From Eutypa lata (lineage: Eukaryota > Ascomycota > Sordariomycetes > Xylariales > Diatrypaceae), in NCBI GenBank assembly GCA_022661535.1, contig JAKULF010000015.1, positions 434,001 through 498,000 on the forward strand: a DNA stretch of 64,000 nucleotides, written 5' to 3'. A program made the translations under genes and the position numbers. Below, piece after piece: positions 34,304 through 47,545 of this stretch. Under the pieces are notes generated by a model. The model worked only from the letters and a program-made list of their open reading frames with translations, did no database searches and was not told the origin of the DNA. Positions within the stretch are counted from its first letter, which is position 1. The number at the start of each line of letters is the position of its first letter.

Positions 34304-35797
34304 TTAGCGGCCGCTTAGGAGGCGGAAGGTGTGTTAGAGTTCTGGGGATAATGGCAGCGACTATGATGCTGCTGATTGTGGTAGTGGTGATGGAAGTGGT
34401 GGAGACGGCCACGAACACTGATGTCTCCTCTTTCATTTTCAACTCACCATGGAGGAGTTCACAGGGCGTGACGCCTAGTAGTAATGCCTGAGGTGGACTT
34501 GAAGTAGAACAGGGAGAACATGGTTCGGAGACTTAGATGATGCACATATGTGCGTAGCTCGAAGATCCTTGAACCCTTAGTACTTTCCTGGCAGAGAGGC
34601 ACCAACTAAGGGTTAGGTATTAGGCATTCGGCAGGAAACGTGGAACAGTACAGACATAACACAGACAGACAGACAGTAGGCATATATTTCTAGTAAAGAG
34701 AAATAACAGCTGCTGGTTATCATTATAAATTCATGACTTTCGAAGATTGTGTTAGTGAGACATCACAAGGGTAGAGTGGAGGTAAGGGAAGTTTCTACGG
34801 GGATGAACTGTAGGGACATGCACTTTGGGAAGCTGTGCGAGTTGTTTCGTCTTCGCTTAACTAGAGCATCCAGCTTCCAATATGTCCTCGTCGTCGTGCC
34901 GACCTATATACGTGCCAGGATAGGATAGTGAGCTTTGGTTCAGTCAGCAAGTAAGTTTTATGACTCTGAATAACATCTATCTATCTATGTAGGACTTGTT
35001 TCTGCTTGCTCGAGAGGGACAGATAACTAGCTAGCTCCCCTCGGGTGGGATACCATACCGTTCTAGAGGTAGATCTCGGAGAAGAAACACACACACACAC
35101 ACACACACACAGCAAGATAGATAGATACCCATCCATCTGTAATCCCCCATGTTTGTCTCATATACAACCAGCTCTGAATGAAACCGAGCATAGCTACCTA
35201 ATGCACGTACACCATCAAAGCCTGCTTACGGATCGTAGTCATCATAAATCGAAAGAGTAACTCGTCTGGCCATTACACAATATACCTACTTGGTAGGTAG
35301 TAGGATGTATATGTTCATTGCGGTATTGCATTCCATGTATTGCCGCATGTATCATACATACATACATACATACATACATACATACATACATACATACATA
35401 CATACATACATACATACATACATACATACATACATACATACATACATACATACATACATACATACATACATACATACATACATACATACATACATACATA
35501 CATACATACATACATAAGTAGATGATCCTTAGATATATCTTAGCTGCCGATGTATACGTAGAGCGGGGAGAACAAAAAGAAGAAGAGGTTAGGATATATA
35601 TGTCGTGTGAATCGATTCGTCACTCGTACACCTCCCATCTCATAACCAGGCTCGCAGATATATACCAACTTAAGTAGTTAGGTAGCCTGTCTAACACCTC
35701 CCCCCGTTTTCCCGCCCTCATCCCTCCAGTTAAAAAGTCCAACCCAGCACACCTACATAGCTAGGTAGGTAAGGACATACCTACATCCCTAACATCC
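34304..35797. other. Convergent 3' spacer between DCN1 and bS6m with microsatellites
   Basis: About 1.5 kb between two stop codons on opposite strands, so only 3' flanks are expected. It contains a (CA)n tract at about 35089-35110 and the long (CATA)n array at 35353-35516. No gene; the open frames inside the CATA array are artefacts of the repeat. Confidence 0.6.
35353..35516. repeat. (CATA)41 tetranucleotide microsatellite
   Basis: 164 bases of CATA repeated 41 times with no interruption seen, read as TATG on the other strand. Long uninterrupted tracts like this are hypervariable in length between strains. It lies in the convergent spacer between DCN1 and bS6m. Confidence 0.95.
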
Positions 35798-36862
35798 CTA
35801 ACGTCTCCACTCAACCCCAGGCCCAACACGGCTCATACCCTCCAACTTCCCATCGCCCAGCCGGACGCTCGTATGCCGGATCATGCGGGGGTCGAGGGCC
35901 AGCATGTTGCGGATGGCCTGCTGGGTGGCGACGCTGGCGTCGAACCGCACCGCGAAGTAGTGGCCGTGGTTGTGGCGCATCTGGTGCACCGACGTGGCCT
36001 TGGGCAGGCTGAACACCCCCCAGTTCGATATCCCCCGGATCACGCCGCGGTTCTGCAGGATGAGCTGGCCGGCGCCTAGGACGATTCTGGACGGGCATGT
36101 TAGCTGAAGGTTCTGGCTTTTTTTTTTTTTTTTTTTCTTCTTTTTTTTTGTGATTTTCTTTTTGGTGGTGCGGTTGTGCTACTCTGAAAGACGGTCTGAA
36201 TATAATATAACATGGGCAGGCAAGTCGCCGCCTCCGTCGATGATGTGGCATCGAGTGCAGCATACTGGATTGCGATGGGTTGCGTTGTAGGGAGGCACGG
36301 CTAGGGTAGAATATGAGGAGGTGGATAAGAAGAAATGAACGTACTCTTTCACCTCGGCGAGGTTGCCGGGTCGGACCTGTTGGTTTACAAATTCCCGTTA
36401 GCCGGGTGAACTTGTCTGGTCCTGTCTTGCCATATTATGGATCCATTCCCCTTATATCCTCCTACATTTATAGAATGCTGAAACACCCTCCATCGATATC
36501 CCCCTTCTTACCCCTCCTCTACAGCAAGCAAATACATAAGCTCGTAATGGTTGTGTATGTAGCCCTTCGAAGTTCTAACACTGCCCCGTAGTCATAGCTC
36601 TGGCCCGGACAACGGGGTAATACCAGACCAGATCATACCAGACCATAATAGATCTGCCTACCTGACTACCTATCTACTATGCAGCCAGCTCAATCTACAC
36701 CAGTTGACATGATATACAGATCAACACAATATAGACAGATAGACAGGTAGACAGGTAGACAGACAGATATGACCATCGAAGAAAGAAGCGCCAACCGGGA
36801 AACGGGAGAGAAAGAGATATGGAAAAGGCAAGACTCACGATACCGATCAACTCATACAACAT
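35798..36862 (-). CDS. MRP17: Mitochondrial small-subunit ribosomal protein bS6m
   Basis: Three exons (36862..36839, 36376..36345, 36086..35798) give 114 residues beginning MLYELIGIVRPGNLAEVKEI, the family's standard opening. The core IRGISNWGVFSLPKA and the aromatic patch MRHNHGHYFAVRFD match fungal Mrp17, the mitochondrial form of bacterial S6. The first exon has only eight codons and the second only 32 bases; they are separated by introns of 462 and 258 bp. The second intron carries long T runs on the plus strand (about 36118-36149). Donors are GTGAGT and GTACGT. Family knowledge: part of the mitochondrial 37S subunit. The basic, short product needs no cleavable presequence. The tiny 5' exons are easily missed by gene finders, and a start inside exon 3 would lose the conserved N-terminus. 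Confidence 0.92.
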
Positions 36863-39523
36863 CTTTAAATAGACCTATGTGTTTCTTTTTCTTCTTTTCT
36901 TTTTCTCCCTCTCCCTCTGTCTCTCTTTCCCTTCTTATATATCTCGCAACTCAATCGCCTGCGTGCCTGCGTGCCTGCGTGCCTACTTGCTTGCTCGCCC
37001 GATTCTCTCTTTCTTTCTAGCCCGCTTGGCGTAGTTGTTGCGTTATGCGTACGGTACCCGCGTTGATCGCTCGCTCGCTCGCTCGCTGGTTCGCCCGCTA
37101 TGGTACCATGCAATGAATGCAATGAAAGTTTTGTCGTCGTGCTGTCTCTTTTCCCCGGACTCTTGCGTAGATGTTGCTTTTTTTTTCTTTCTTTCTATTG
37201 GCAGTCGAACTTAACTAGAGTTTCTCCCGTCTCTAGCACCGCTTGAATTAAAGTCGGTTGGTTTGATGTGTGTGTGATCGATTCGAGGGGTTGAGTAGTA
37301 CTGCGATGCGATTGGAGAGTAGCCAGCGAGGCTGTCTGTCTATCCCTCTCACTGTTTCTTTCTTTCTTGTCTTTCCAACCGTCCGTGATTCCTCGTTTCC
37401 CTCGTCGGCTCTCGTTGTCGTCGTCGTCGTCGTTGAAATCGAATGAATTAGTCTATAGTTACTTACTACATAAATGCAGGTCCCTTATCAGATAAGCAAA
37501 TTAGTAAAAATTTCGGGAAACCGCTGAGACGGAGAGGTTCCATTAACGCTAGGTCGTAACAGGTATGTACTTGTATATATATACATATGTAACTACATAC
37601 ATATCCACCCACCTACATAGTACCTACAGCCCGCCCGCCCGCCCGCCGGGAGCCCACGTGGTTAGCGTATCCGTCCCGTCTGTCATGGCGCTGCATGTGC
37701 CTACCTAACTACGAAGTAGGTACGAAGTATTGTAGGGTCTACTCGTTCAATGAGAACAGGTCTTACTTAGCATCGAAACAACCCTCGAGGTCTGTTCCCT
37801 ATGGAAATTACTATCCATGTGCCTAGCCTTCCTTGCAAGCAAGCTCCTAACTAGAGTAGATACTGGTTAGCTATAGCTACGATACATAGTTGCCTATGTG
37901 TATATTCTATCAGCTTCATCAGAGCTCCGTACGAACGGGAAATCCTCACTGAGATTCCTATACGTTACCTACCTAGGAGAAGTAATACTAGTAGTCTTCT
38001 TTAACTACCTACATACATCCATACCCAGGTATGTAGCTGCGGCATTCTTTCCAGAGACGGTACCTATCATCACACGATCCCTTGTCCAGAAAATAGAATC
38101 ACACGCATCACAAATCACGAATCACGAACGAAACACCACCGACGAAACCAAAGTAATAAGTCAAACGCAACAACTACTTTTCATTACCTCATTCGTAGCA
38201 AGACCAGACAGTTTGCCTGGTTGATTTTGACTGATTGATCCACCCCCTCCCTTCTTCCTTCCTTCCTTCCTTCCTATCCCCTCCCCTTATGTGATGATCT
38301 TCTATAGAAGCAACTAATCTTACACAACCAACCAACTGTGAAGTTAGAAGAACAAAAAACCAAACGCGAGAAACAAAAAACAAAAAAAGCCCGGATCAGA
38401 TCGGGTCCGGGTCAGGTCGTCAAGGCCACCGGTGGGAGGGACATACAAGCACTGCGCTTTTTCGGCAGTCCTCGTCATCTACCCCTCGTCATCTACCACC
38501 CCACCTCTTCTGATCAAAACCACGGCCAAGAGAGAGAAGTGAAGAAAAGGAAGCAACTCAAGAGCTAGCTCCCTCTTTCCTTCTTTCTCTCTCGATCTTT
38601 AGTGCTCTCCATCCCCATAGCACCCTCCCCCTCTCCGTCAATAGTAATAGTGGTAGTAGTAGTAGTAATAGTAAAAGTAGTAAAATGCTTGTGCAAAGAC
38701 CTCTCTAGTAGTAGAAATTCCATCAACTGCCCTGGTTTTGTGAAAGCCGTCCATCCTGTCTATAGTAGTTTGTTGTTCCATCCGTCCTGTCCTGTCCAGT
38801 CCAGTACAGGTGGTGCGTGCTGTGTGTAATTCCATCCATCCTCGTTCGATGTCCTGTTATTGCTGATATAATGATTAAGGCAAAACGGGCAAAAGGCCGG
38901 GGGAAAAAAGAAAAAAAGATGGTGGTATCGATCGAGTTTCGAGACGAATGGCCCCCTCGCGGTGAACCAGTTCGCCTAGTATTAGTAGCAGCTTTTTGGT
39001 GCGAAAAATCAAATCGAAGGGTATACTGTTTTCGGCCGTTATAGTACTGAAAAAAAGCAGTCATGATGAATGCTGCCTGTTTGCTGTCATATTCCCTGGG
39101 CCTTACGTGCCTTCCTGGTGACCAGAGTACGTGTCTGTCCACACAAGGCTGCAAGGCCAAAACAAACCCATGTCTATCCCTCAAAGAACAGCTGCGCGCA
39201 TCCTTAGGGCAGCGTAGATGCAATTGCCGTAAACTCCGCCGAGGAAATGTTATACATCAAAAGAAAACAATGATAGTTTCAAAGAAGAAGGTGTCAAGTT
39301 CCAAGGGAAATTGGATATTGGTGTCCCTGCCCATTGTCCAGGTATAGGAATATACGCTTCCGTCCCGACAAGGCAACTCGCGAGATGCGCCATATTTGAT
39401 TACTGGTCCGACTCCTCATTCGGTAGGGTTTCAGATACCATGGTAACCCAAGACTCCTCGAGTTGGGGCCTATAAACCATGTTAGTTCTAAGTACCAGAT
39501 TGTGAAAAATATACAGTCTTAAC
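36863..39523. other. 2.7-kb intergenic region rich in short tandem repeats
   Basis: It contains the bS6m promoter side and the 3' flank of the unknown gene to the right. Short tandem repeats include GTGCCTGC-like units near 36960-36983, GCTC units near 37073-37088, GTC units near 37418, CCCG units near 37630 and CTTC units near 38255-38275. GTA/AGT trinucleotides cluster at 38645-38685. Open frames such as 38723-39223 (minus) have no recognisable character, so no gene is called. Confidence 0.5.
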
Positions 39524-41871
39524 TTACCCTGTGCGTCTCACAAGTTTCACTCCCTTCTTTTTCGCGAACGCAAGGAATCGCTTCTTAGTACGCTCACGCT
39601 TGAAGTGGGCCAGGATGTCGCCACGCGACTTATCCTCGACGATGACGACAATCTTCTGCGAGTCACTGGAGTACTGGATCTCCACTAGATCGGTGAGCTT
39701 CAGGTTGAAATCGATCGGTTTCTGGTAGAAGCCCCAGGTGACCTTGGGGAACACATCACGGAGGACCTGGTGCTCGAACATGTTCTGATCCGATTTCCAC
39801 GTCCAATACTGCGTCACCTCGGTACTTGTCGTCAGGGTACGAGTCTTTATCTGGTACACTCTCCAATCAAGGTGCATTATCCTTCCTGCAGAGAACGAGT
39901 CGGTAGACGTGTAACCCACGAAATCGAGATCATCTTCGGGTTCGGGTTCGGGTTCGGGTGGGGGCGGAGGTGGGGGTAGCTCCACGGGTAATGAAGCCTC
40001 GACACGCTGGCGCTTCTGGAGACGAGGAGTTACCGGTTCTAAAACTTCCTGGGGTTGCTGTTGCGGGAATCCTTGTTGCAATTCTTGGATAGACATCACC
40101 CCGTCAGGATCCACCTGTCCGATTGAACGTCGTCCCTTCTTCCGGACCGAACCTGTGCCTGTCGACTCTCTCTTTACCTTGGTCTTGGAACCCTTGTTCG
40201 GATCTCTTTCTCCAAGCTTATATCCCGAAGGCCGTCCGATGTTACCAAATCCATGCTTCTCTCTTAAGGCCTTAAGCTTGGCGTCGTGATATAGGTCATG
40301 GATGTATTTGGATAGATTAAACTTGTCTCCCTGAGCTTCGGCAACCTCGTATATTCGCTGCCGCAACCAGTCGACAGGGGTGACTTCGAGGTCGAACTTC
40401 TTCAACTCTTCATGAATGTTGGCCAAGCGGAACATGGTGTCGTAGTTGATTAGGGTCTTGTAGAACTTTGACATCATATCCTTACCGACAAACTGGTACG
40501 GATGAAAGGGAACCGTCTCGTTCCTCATGAAGTCGATGATCTGCTGGCCACGATTGACCTGACGATTAGCAAGGAACACAGAGTGGCGTACAGCTTCTGG
40601 GGTCTGTTTCAGTTGCTCCAGCTTCTCCTTCCATCTGTCCACTTGAGGTTGAATAAGTCCTTCCAGCGACTCCCATTCGGGATCCCAGTACTCGTGTTTC
40701 TCGTGAATCTTCTCGAGTGGGATGCCGGCATACATCGGAGGTTCAGTGATGATCTTCCCATCATCTTTTATGATGAAATTCTCACGGTTGATTTCCTTTC
40801 CATCATTAACCTCTTGTTCCTCCTTGATGGGGGTTGCGGATCTCTTCGCCTCTGGCAAAGATTTACGGCCAGATGGGGACCTAGACTTAGTTTGTATGGG
40901 CGGCAATTCTTGCATGATCGCTGCTGTGACCTCATTAGCTATAGTTAGTGGAAAGAGTTGATATTTCTACTTACCAGGTTTGCCCACTGGTGATCTCACA
41001 ACCGAGGTGAAAGTTGGCAGGCTGTGTCGCTGCTTAGGCTTGAGGGGTCGCTCGCCATTCTTTCGCGCTTGGTTGTGTAGATTGTCATCCTCTACAATAC
41101 TGATGCCATTAGGCGCGGTGGGGGGCAGAGGTCGAACGCTGCCGTTACGAATCATGCCATGACCGTTCACCTCAGATTCATCCACTGGGTTGTGATATAC
41201 GCTACCGAGCAAGTTTCCGGGGTCAGCAGGCGGCTCGTCATCATCTTCGCGACGACTTCGACGTCGCGCCCCGTTGATGCTAGTCCAACCACCAGGGCCC
41301 GCTGCTACCGTTGCCACCGGAGGCAGTGTAATATCCCCTTTCGCTGATTGGCGACCGTTGGACTTCGGACGAGCATTTTCCTTCTTTGCTTCGTCTTCAC
41401 GGTCACGAGCCTGGATGAAAAGTTGTTGCTGAAGCTGGTCATCTCTTTCACGTTGTGCTCGGATCCGGGACCGAGTTTCCTCGTATTCATGAGCTAGCCT
41501 CTCCTGCTCCTGCTCCTGGAAGGTAATGCTTGCCTCCAAAGACTGTAGATCGTTCTGGAGTTGGGATTTCCGGTTGTAGAGATCAACTAGATGGCCTCTA
41601 TACTTATCACGGCGAGCCCGATAATCGGCATCCATCTTAGCATCTTCCCGTGCCCGAGATACCGTGGTTTGTTGCCAATATCCCCTCTCCATGACGGCGA
41701 ATTCCGGTTTCTCGGAGAATTCCTTCCTAAAGGACATTCCGCCTATTGCAGTCCCCCCCAAACGAACACCCTCGCCTATAGGAATTGATTAGAAATAAGA
41801 TTAGAGGGACAAATTAATGAAAAGGCAGTGCTATCTCGGTGATGACCTTGGACTTGGACACCATGCTTCAT
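39524..41871 (-). CDS. Unrecognised nuclear-type protein, coiled coil plus basic C-terminal region
   Basis: I do not recognise this protein. Exons 41775..40975 and 40923..39524 are secure (51-bp intron with CTAAC branch). A first exon 41871..41862 supplying MKHG through a weak GTGTCC donor and CTATAG acceptor keeps frame, giving 736 residues. Otherwise the first internal ATG is at 41737. The N-terminal third has a heptad-rich, Glu/Gln/Arg-rich coiled coil (about residues 50-125). A disordered Ser/Pro and basic region follows. A conserved-looking helical block (WKEKLEQLK to about WLRQRIYEVAEAQ) lies in the middle, then KVKRES/RKKGRRS nuclear-localisation-like clusters and a Pro/Glu tract. A compact C-terminal domain is rich in Trp and Lys (VYQIKTRTL, ending VKLVRRTG). 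A chromatin or transcription role is a guess from composition only. Confidence 0.75.
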
Positions 41872-44800
41872 TAGGCGTGCATCGAGGAAAACATCCGAAA
41901 CTTGAATGTAAAATAAAGAATGATGGAGTGTATATTAAGGAAATGAGGGATGCTAATACTAGAGATCAACTCGAATAATGAATGTATGGGTTGAAGAATG
42001 AATGAGTGGATGATGGGGAATAAGATGATCAAATTAGGAAGTCCTTGCATGGATGAATGAAGAAACGATTAAGTTGATGATGAGATGGATTATGCATGAG
42101 CTTGATCAAGTGGGTAATGTACGGTCGGTGCACCGTGGTACGGGTAATCTGATGCGACCCGGCGATGTGGAGACGCGCGTGCGTTATAGTGTACATAGGG
42201 TAGGTATGTAGGTAGCTTTGTATGCCGATGAAACATGGCATGGAGATGGACGAGGATGGTGGGAGGAAAATTGGGGGGGAGCCCATGTAATGCACTTACA
42301 GATAGGGATGTTACGGAATTATTTTCGGTCAGGCTTGGCAGCTGGTCTATATTCCTATGAAAATGATAGAGTAATAAAGCTGTCGGGGGCTATGCTTGGC
42401 TATATCAATTTCCACTGCAGTGCACTGCATAAGGAATTTGTAAGTCACGAATAGGTGTCTCAGTACGACGGAGATAATCTCTGTTGGGAGAAAGAATTGA
42501 AATAGTGAATGTTAGTTATTTCGTTACTGATCTCAGAATAACACGGAAGGCTTTGGTAGGTAGTGTGTAGGGAGGTAGTAGTGGATGAGTAGGTGGATAT
42601 GATGTGTAGGTTGATGTGTAGGTAGGAAGTAGTAGTAGGGAGTAAAATAGATGCAGATGCAAATGCAAAAGAAAATAGTAGAAGAGAGCGAACCCGTGTT
42701 TTGATGGATAGTGGGCAATAGAAAGATCAAATATGGAAGGACCACAACCATGAACGATAGAGTGATATAATAATCGAAATACTAACCTAGTGCAACTATG
42801 TTGTATTATTGAGTGACTAAGAATTGGTGTCGGTAAGCAATGGACTCTCTCCTATTCTTTGCCTAGGCTGGCTGGGTTGGGAAAATCTATAGGTGCGAGT
42901 ATTATTATTAGCGTCGTGTCCGTAGTTACTATGAATGTATATATGTACGTATGTAGTATGTAAGTAACTACCTACATACGTAAGTAGTAGTCGATGTACT
43001 AAGAGCAGAACATTCGGCAATGCAGCGCGCCCCAAGTTAAAGGTCAAATCGTGAATGAGCTATAATAGGTGGAGCCTTAGTTAGGTATGTATATGTAGGT
43101 AGGGAAAAGGGATGTATCGTGGGGGGTAGGGTATAGTACTTTTGAATAAGGTACGTGTATGTATATAAGTTACCTCGCAGAATGCTGTCTTGGTACTGGG
43201 GCTCATATGAATGGTATCAATTGATGGCATGCAGTAGGTTATGCAGATATGCAGGTGTGATGTATGTGTGTACGTATATACGAAAAGTATATGTATAGGT
43301 ATACCTACATACCCCAAATAGGCAATGTAATTGATGTAATGTATGCCAATGTTGAGTGTGCAGGTAAGGTAGGAGGTATGTAGGTAGGCATGCAGATTGT
43401 GTGGTGGGATGGAGCACGGGGATCTTCCAAAGGAATTCAATGAAATCAAATATTCTCGGCCCGTCGGGCGGTGGTGATGCGGCTCTAACTACTAGGCAGA
43501 TAATGGAAAGGACCAGAGGCCTAACAACCTTCTTGCAGGTTACCTACTTCGGCCAGAAAGTGCAGGGGGGTTGCAAGGTGGTAATTGATTGATACCTAGA
43601 GTGAATCTGAAAGTGGGATGGAAATGGCGCGGATACCTTATCCTTAGGTAGGCGTATAGGCACGTAGGCAGGCAGGTAGGGTAGACGTGTAGGTATAAAG
43701 AAATGAGATATAGTTTTAGCTACCAAGGTGTTATGACCTACCTACCTAGCTGACTGACTGGTTATTAAAAACCTATTCGTATATAGTTCGTATACGGTCG
43801 ACGCGTGTATCCATCTATGTAGGTTGGATGTGTCTGTGTGTGTGCTGTAATGCTGTGTGCTGTGTGATGCCTAGGTGAGTTAGATTGGCTGGTGTTGCTT
43901 TTCAATCAAAGTCTCGGCTCCAGATTAGTGGTTTTTGTAGGTCGATAATAATAAAAAGTATTGCATCGAGAAAGTTTAAGAATAGGCAATCTCAAAAACC
44001 GCCGCGTCGCACTAAGTTGCCGATCATCCAAAGCTACACAACATAGGTAAATAGTTGAGAATGAAGGAAGACCGGGAGAATAATCAAGAATATACGTCGT
44101 AAAGAGTGTTGGGCAGAGCAGGTATGAACTCTTCAGGATAGATCCGAAGAATACTGGGTGTAAGGCAATATAAGATGCCTACACGTATGTATCCTAGTAG
44201 TAAGTAGTTGGAGGGATGTAGGCATGCATAAGTAGGTAGGTATGTATCTATTAAAGGCAAGACGTGTGTGTGTGTGTAAGATGGGCAAAATAGCAAATGC
44301 ATACGGAGGGAGGAAGGTGCACGCTTATTATGATGATGGTGAGTATTATTACGATGATGATAGGGGACACGTCAGGAATAGGATTATGATATTACCTCGA
44401 TAGTACCTTTGGAGGTACTATATGGCGTGCGCAACATTCAAGATACAAATACCTTTCCCGATTACTGTTTAGAGTTATGTAACCATATACGGGGGTACCT
44501 TATGTTAACCTGTTAACTTGAATTAAGCCGGGCATAGCTGCTAGGTAAGTGGTAGTAGCAATAATAATTATAATATAGTAAGTAACAGGTAGCGATACCT
44601 ACGAATACCAATAGGAGCTACCTGCTTCGTACCTATAACCTTCAATCCAGCTGTATATGTAGCTATAGGCTATCGAATGTAGTGAAATGTGAAATAGAAA
44701 GAGATACCTCATGTAGATTTATCAAATGCTTTCTAAGCTCCAGGAACCTAATCTGGAATGGACATACAGGGCTGCCAGGTTACTTATATCCATATGAGAT

Positions 44801-46549
44801 ATGGAATATGGGATATGGGATATGGGCGAGCAAGGAAGGGTATGCAAGTACCTCAATGGTTGGCGATGTATACTCAAATTTTTTGTCATGCAAGCACTAA
44901 TGAAACTTAGTGGTGTCAGCTTGGCCGAACCCACCCGGGCAATGATTATAGGGATGGCATGGGTAGATTACCTGTTAGTTAACATGACCTATATTTGTTA
45001 TGTAGATAGTATGTACATACATAATATACATTCCCGTGTTCATGTTGGTTTAAGTTCAATGTTGGTCTTGATGTCGACTCAATTAAGTAGGTAGGTACCT
45101 ATGTACTTACCCAACTTAGGTATTCACTTATTCGCCTGTTTTGATTGGACCGCTGTTCATCAAGGTAAAGGAAATAGACAAAAACCTTAGATAGAGAGGC
45201 TTAGACTTCTTAAGCCACATAGGCGCATAGCAATAATCATCATACACTTGTCCTCGATAGGATGGATGGTTGAGGTGTCTTTCATCTAACTAAGCCCATG
45301 CGCTGGCTGGACGTTGCCCTTTTCTACTTCGTAACTCGCGCATCTGCTACCATAGACGTGACCCGTGGCAGTAGGCACTATAGATTAGGGAGGCATGCAT
45401 GTATATTCAATATGTGTGTATGCACGCATGTATGTATTATATGTTGGAGTGAGTAAGTCAGTAACTGGGTAAGTACTAGATATCATATATCATTTGGAGA
45501 GTGTGGGACCACAATTGAAAGCAGTATATTTAGTTGGACGTCTTACCCAATTAGCATCTGGCTTCCATAGTCTCTCGTTAATCTTCTCTTACTGCATAGT
45601 ACTATCTGCTGCCACAATCCACGTATGAGCTGGTGTGTATTGTACCTATGTAAATTGCTAACTACATACGCCACCTGTCTATGTACCTCACTATATTATA
45701 GTCAGCCCCCTAAGTATACTCGTGATTACTTATCCCAATATACTTAGCATGTCTGTTGTCTATATTTGTCCCAATTTAGGCAATACCATGACCGATCGGG
45801 CGTTTGGGAGATAGGTACCACGGGTTCAGCCTCCCCGGATCAATCCATGTCAGCACAGCATTCGGAATATACGGATGGTGCTTTATACGTTCTGCGCACA
45901 ACGGAACAACTTCTACATGGGGAGGTGGTGGATGAATAGTACACGAGTCATACAGTTTAGAGGTAAGTTGGGACTAATAGGTCTATAACTATCTATCGAA
46001 GTATAGGGTGGTCTATTTGGTGCGAGGGGCGCCGTTAGTGCAAGATGGAATGGAATGTGCAGGTATGTATGTATGTAAAAGTTAGGCTCTCCGAGGTATG
46101 TTGGAAACTTAGTTCCATGTCATGAAACGCTTACGCTGTTATACGGCGCATTATACTCTGTATAGGTAGTATACATCTTACCTTACCTCTTAACTTACAG
46201 GGGGGCAATCCATCCGAAGAACGAGTTGGCTGCACGTTCCATTAAACTCTTGTCTTATAGTCCAGGCGAAGTCAAGGCACAGTCCAAGTCATCTTACTAC
46301 GAACCACTTGCAAAGTATGCATGTAAAGAATTGATAAGCCACTCAATATAGAGATCAACGGTGCGGTGTACCATGCGCGCATGATCGATCTGCATGTTAT
46401 AGCGGACTTCGACGTTGATAAAACCCAATGGATTCTATACAGCCTCGTCAATGTACAAATCTACAGCCCTCCCCTTGCTTTCCCCTTGCTTCGCCAACTC
46501 CTCTCCCATGCACATACAGTCCGTGCTCAAACGACGTATATCCCGAGAT
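41872..46549. other. 4.7-kb gene-poor interval with microsatellite-like tracts
   Basis: No gene could be supported on either strand. It includes the upstream region of the unknown gene (left) and the 3' flank of COX4 (right). Sequence is rich in GTAG/GTAT and TACC-type short repeats, for example near 42540-42650, 43360-43400 and 43660-43700, with a GT run near 44264-44277. An extended promoter, long 5' leader or non-coding transcript is possible but not shown. Confidence 0.5.
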
Positions 46550-47545
46550 TTACCAGTACTCCGGCTTGACGAAGTTGGCGAAGGTCTTGGGTTCCTCGAA
46601 ACCATGGTGGTCGTGGTGGCCGTGGTGATCGTCCTGGGGTCCGACGTATTCCATCTTGTAGACACTGCCGCATTCTGGACATCGCTCCATCGGTCGCTCA
46701 CGAGACATCTACCGAAAACCATGGAGGTTAGTTACGAATCACGTAGCTGGTAGACCATGCGGGGTAGTGCCCAGGTCATGCATCCTGTATATAGTGCTTA
46801 TCGATTGTAAAGGGGCTAGGGAGGACTTACGCCGAGCCAGGTAACAATGTGCGAGTCGGCCGGAGAGCCAGTGCAACCAGCGTACTGCTCGTCACCAGCA
46901 GACTTAACAAGGATAGGGTTGGCGACAGTTCCTAGCCCAATGTTATTAGTCCAACCAGTCATGCTTCTTTTGTCAGATATTCGGTCCTACCTGTTCTGGA
47001 CGAATCCAAAGGCCGCATGTCGAAGATGTCGACACCCTCCATCTTGCCGAGTATTTCCAATCGCTCGAGACCGGTGGATTGTTCGAGATCGGTAGGGATG
47101 GTGCCGGGAGCGGCACCGGGGCCGACTAAGTCTTCTTCGGTCCGGATCTCTGCAAATTTACATTTAGTCAACAAATGTGTCGTCCATTCGTCTTATCGGT
47201 AGGTGGCTTGTGCATGTGCAAAGCTCGCAACTGGGCTCAATTGTAGTATAAATCGAAAAATGCGTACCGGCAAAGGCCTTAGCCTTCTGAGGGTTGGATG
47301 CGTGAGGCTCGACGTTCTTTGCATCTCCTGGTGATGTTGATTAGCTTCGTTGAAGGTTTGGTTGGGAATATCGTATGATGTGATGTTAAAAAGGCCATTT
47401 CCAGCGTTGCCGCACGCACCGGGCCGAGGGCAATCAATTCGGGGCATTTCTTACGGCGAATGGCAGAGGCGACGAAGGTGCGTCTCGCAATGGGAGAGAC
47501 GGCTGCGCGTCGGGCGACAACGGCGGCGGAGCGTTGCAAAAACAT
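46550..47545 (-). CDS. COX4: Cytochrome c oxidase subunit 4 (COX5B/Vb type)
   Basis: Five exons (47545..47455, 47327..47268, 47149..46991, 46931..46831, 46708..46550) sum exactly to 189 residues. The N-terminus MFLQRSAAVVARRAAVSPIA is a classic Arg/Ala presequence ending near RRTFVASAIRR. The mature part carries EDLVGPGA, LEILGKMEGVDIFDM and the zinc site Cys123, His131, Cys147 and Cys150 (CTGSPADSH, then RCPECG). The protein ends in FANFVKPEYW. Family knowledge: nuclear-encoded subunit of complex IV on the matrix side, called Cox4 in yeast and COX5B in animals. A histidine-rich stretch (DDHHGHHDHHG) follows the zinc site and is a lineage decoration. Four introns in under 1 kb is dense. A four-copy 9-bp repeat lies 215 bases upstream of the start. 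Confidence 0.95.

Noticed and set aside
35242..35525. Long frames across the CATA array on both strands
   Set aside because: A repeat without stop codons is open in several frames; these encode only repeated Tyr-Ile-His-Thr or Met-Tyr-Val-Cys.
38723..39223. 166-codon minus-strand frame
   Set aside because: It runs through trinucleotide repeats and pyrimidine tracts and shows no domain character.
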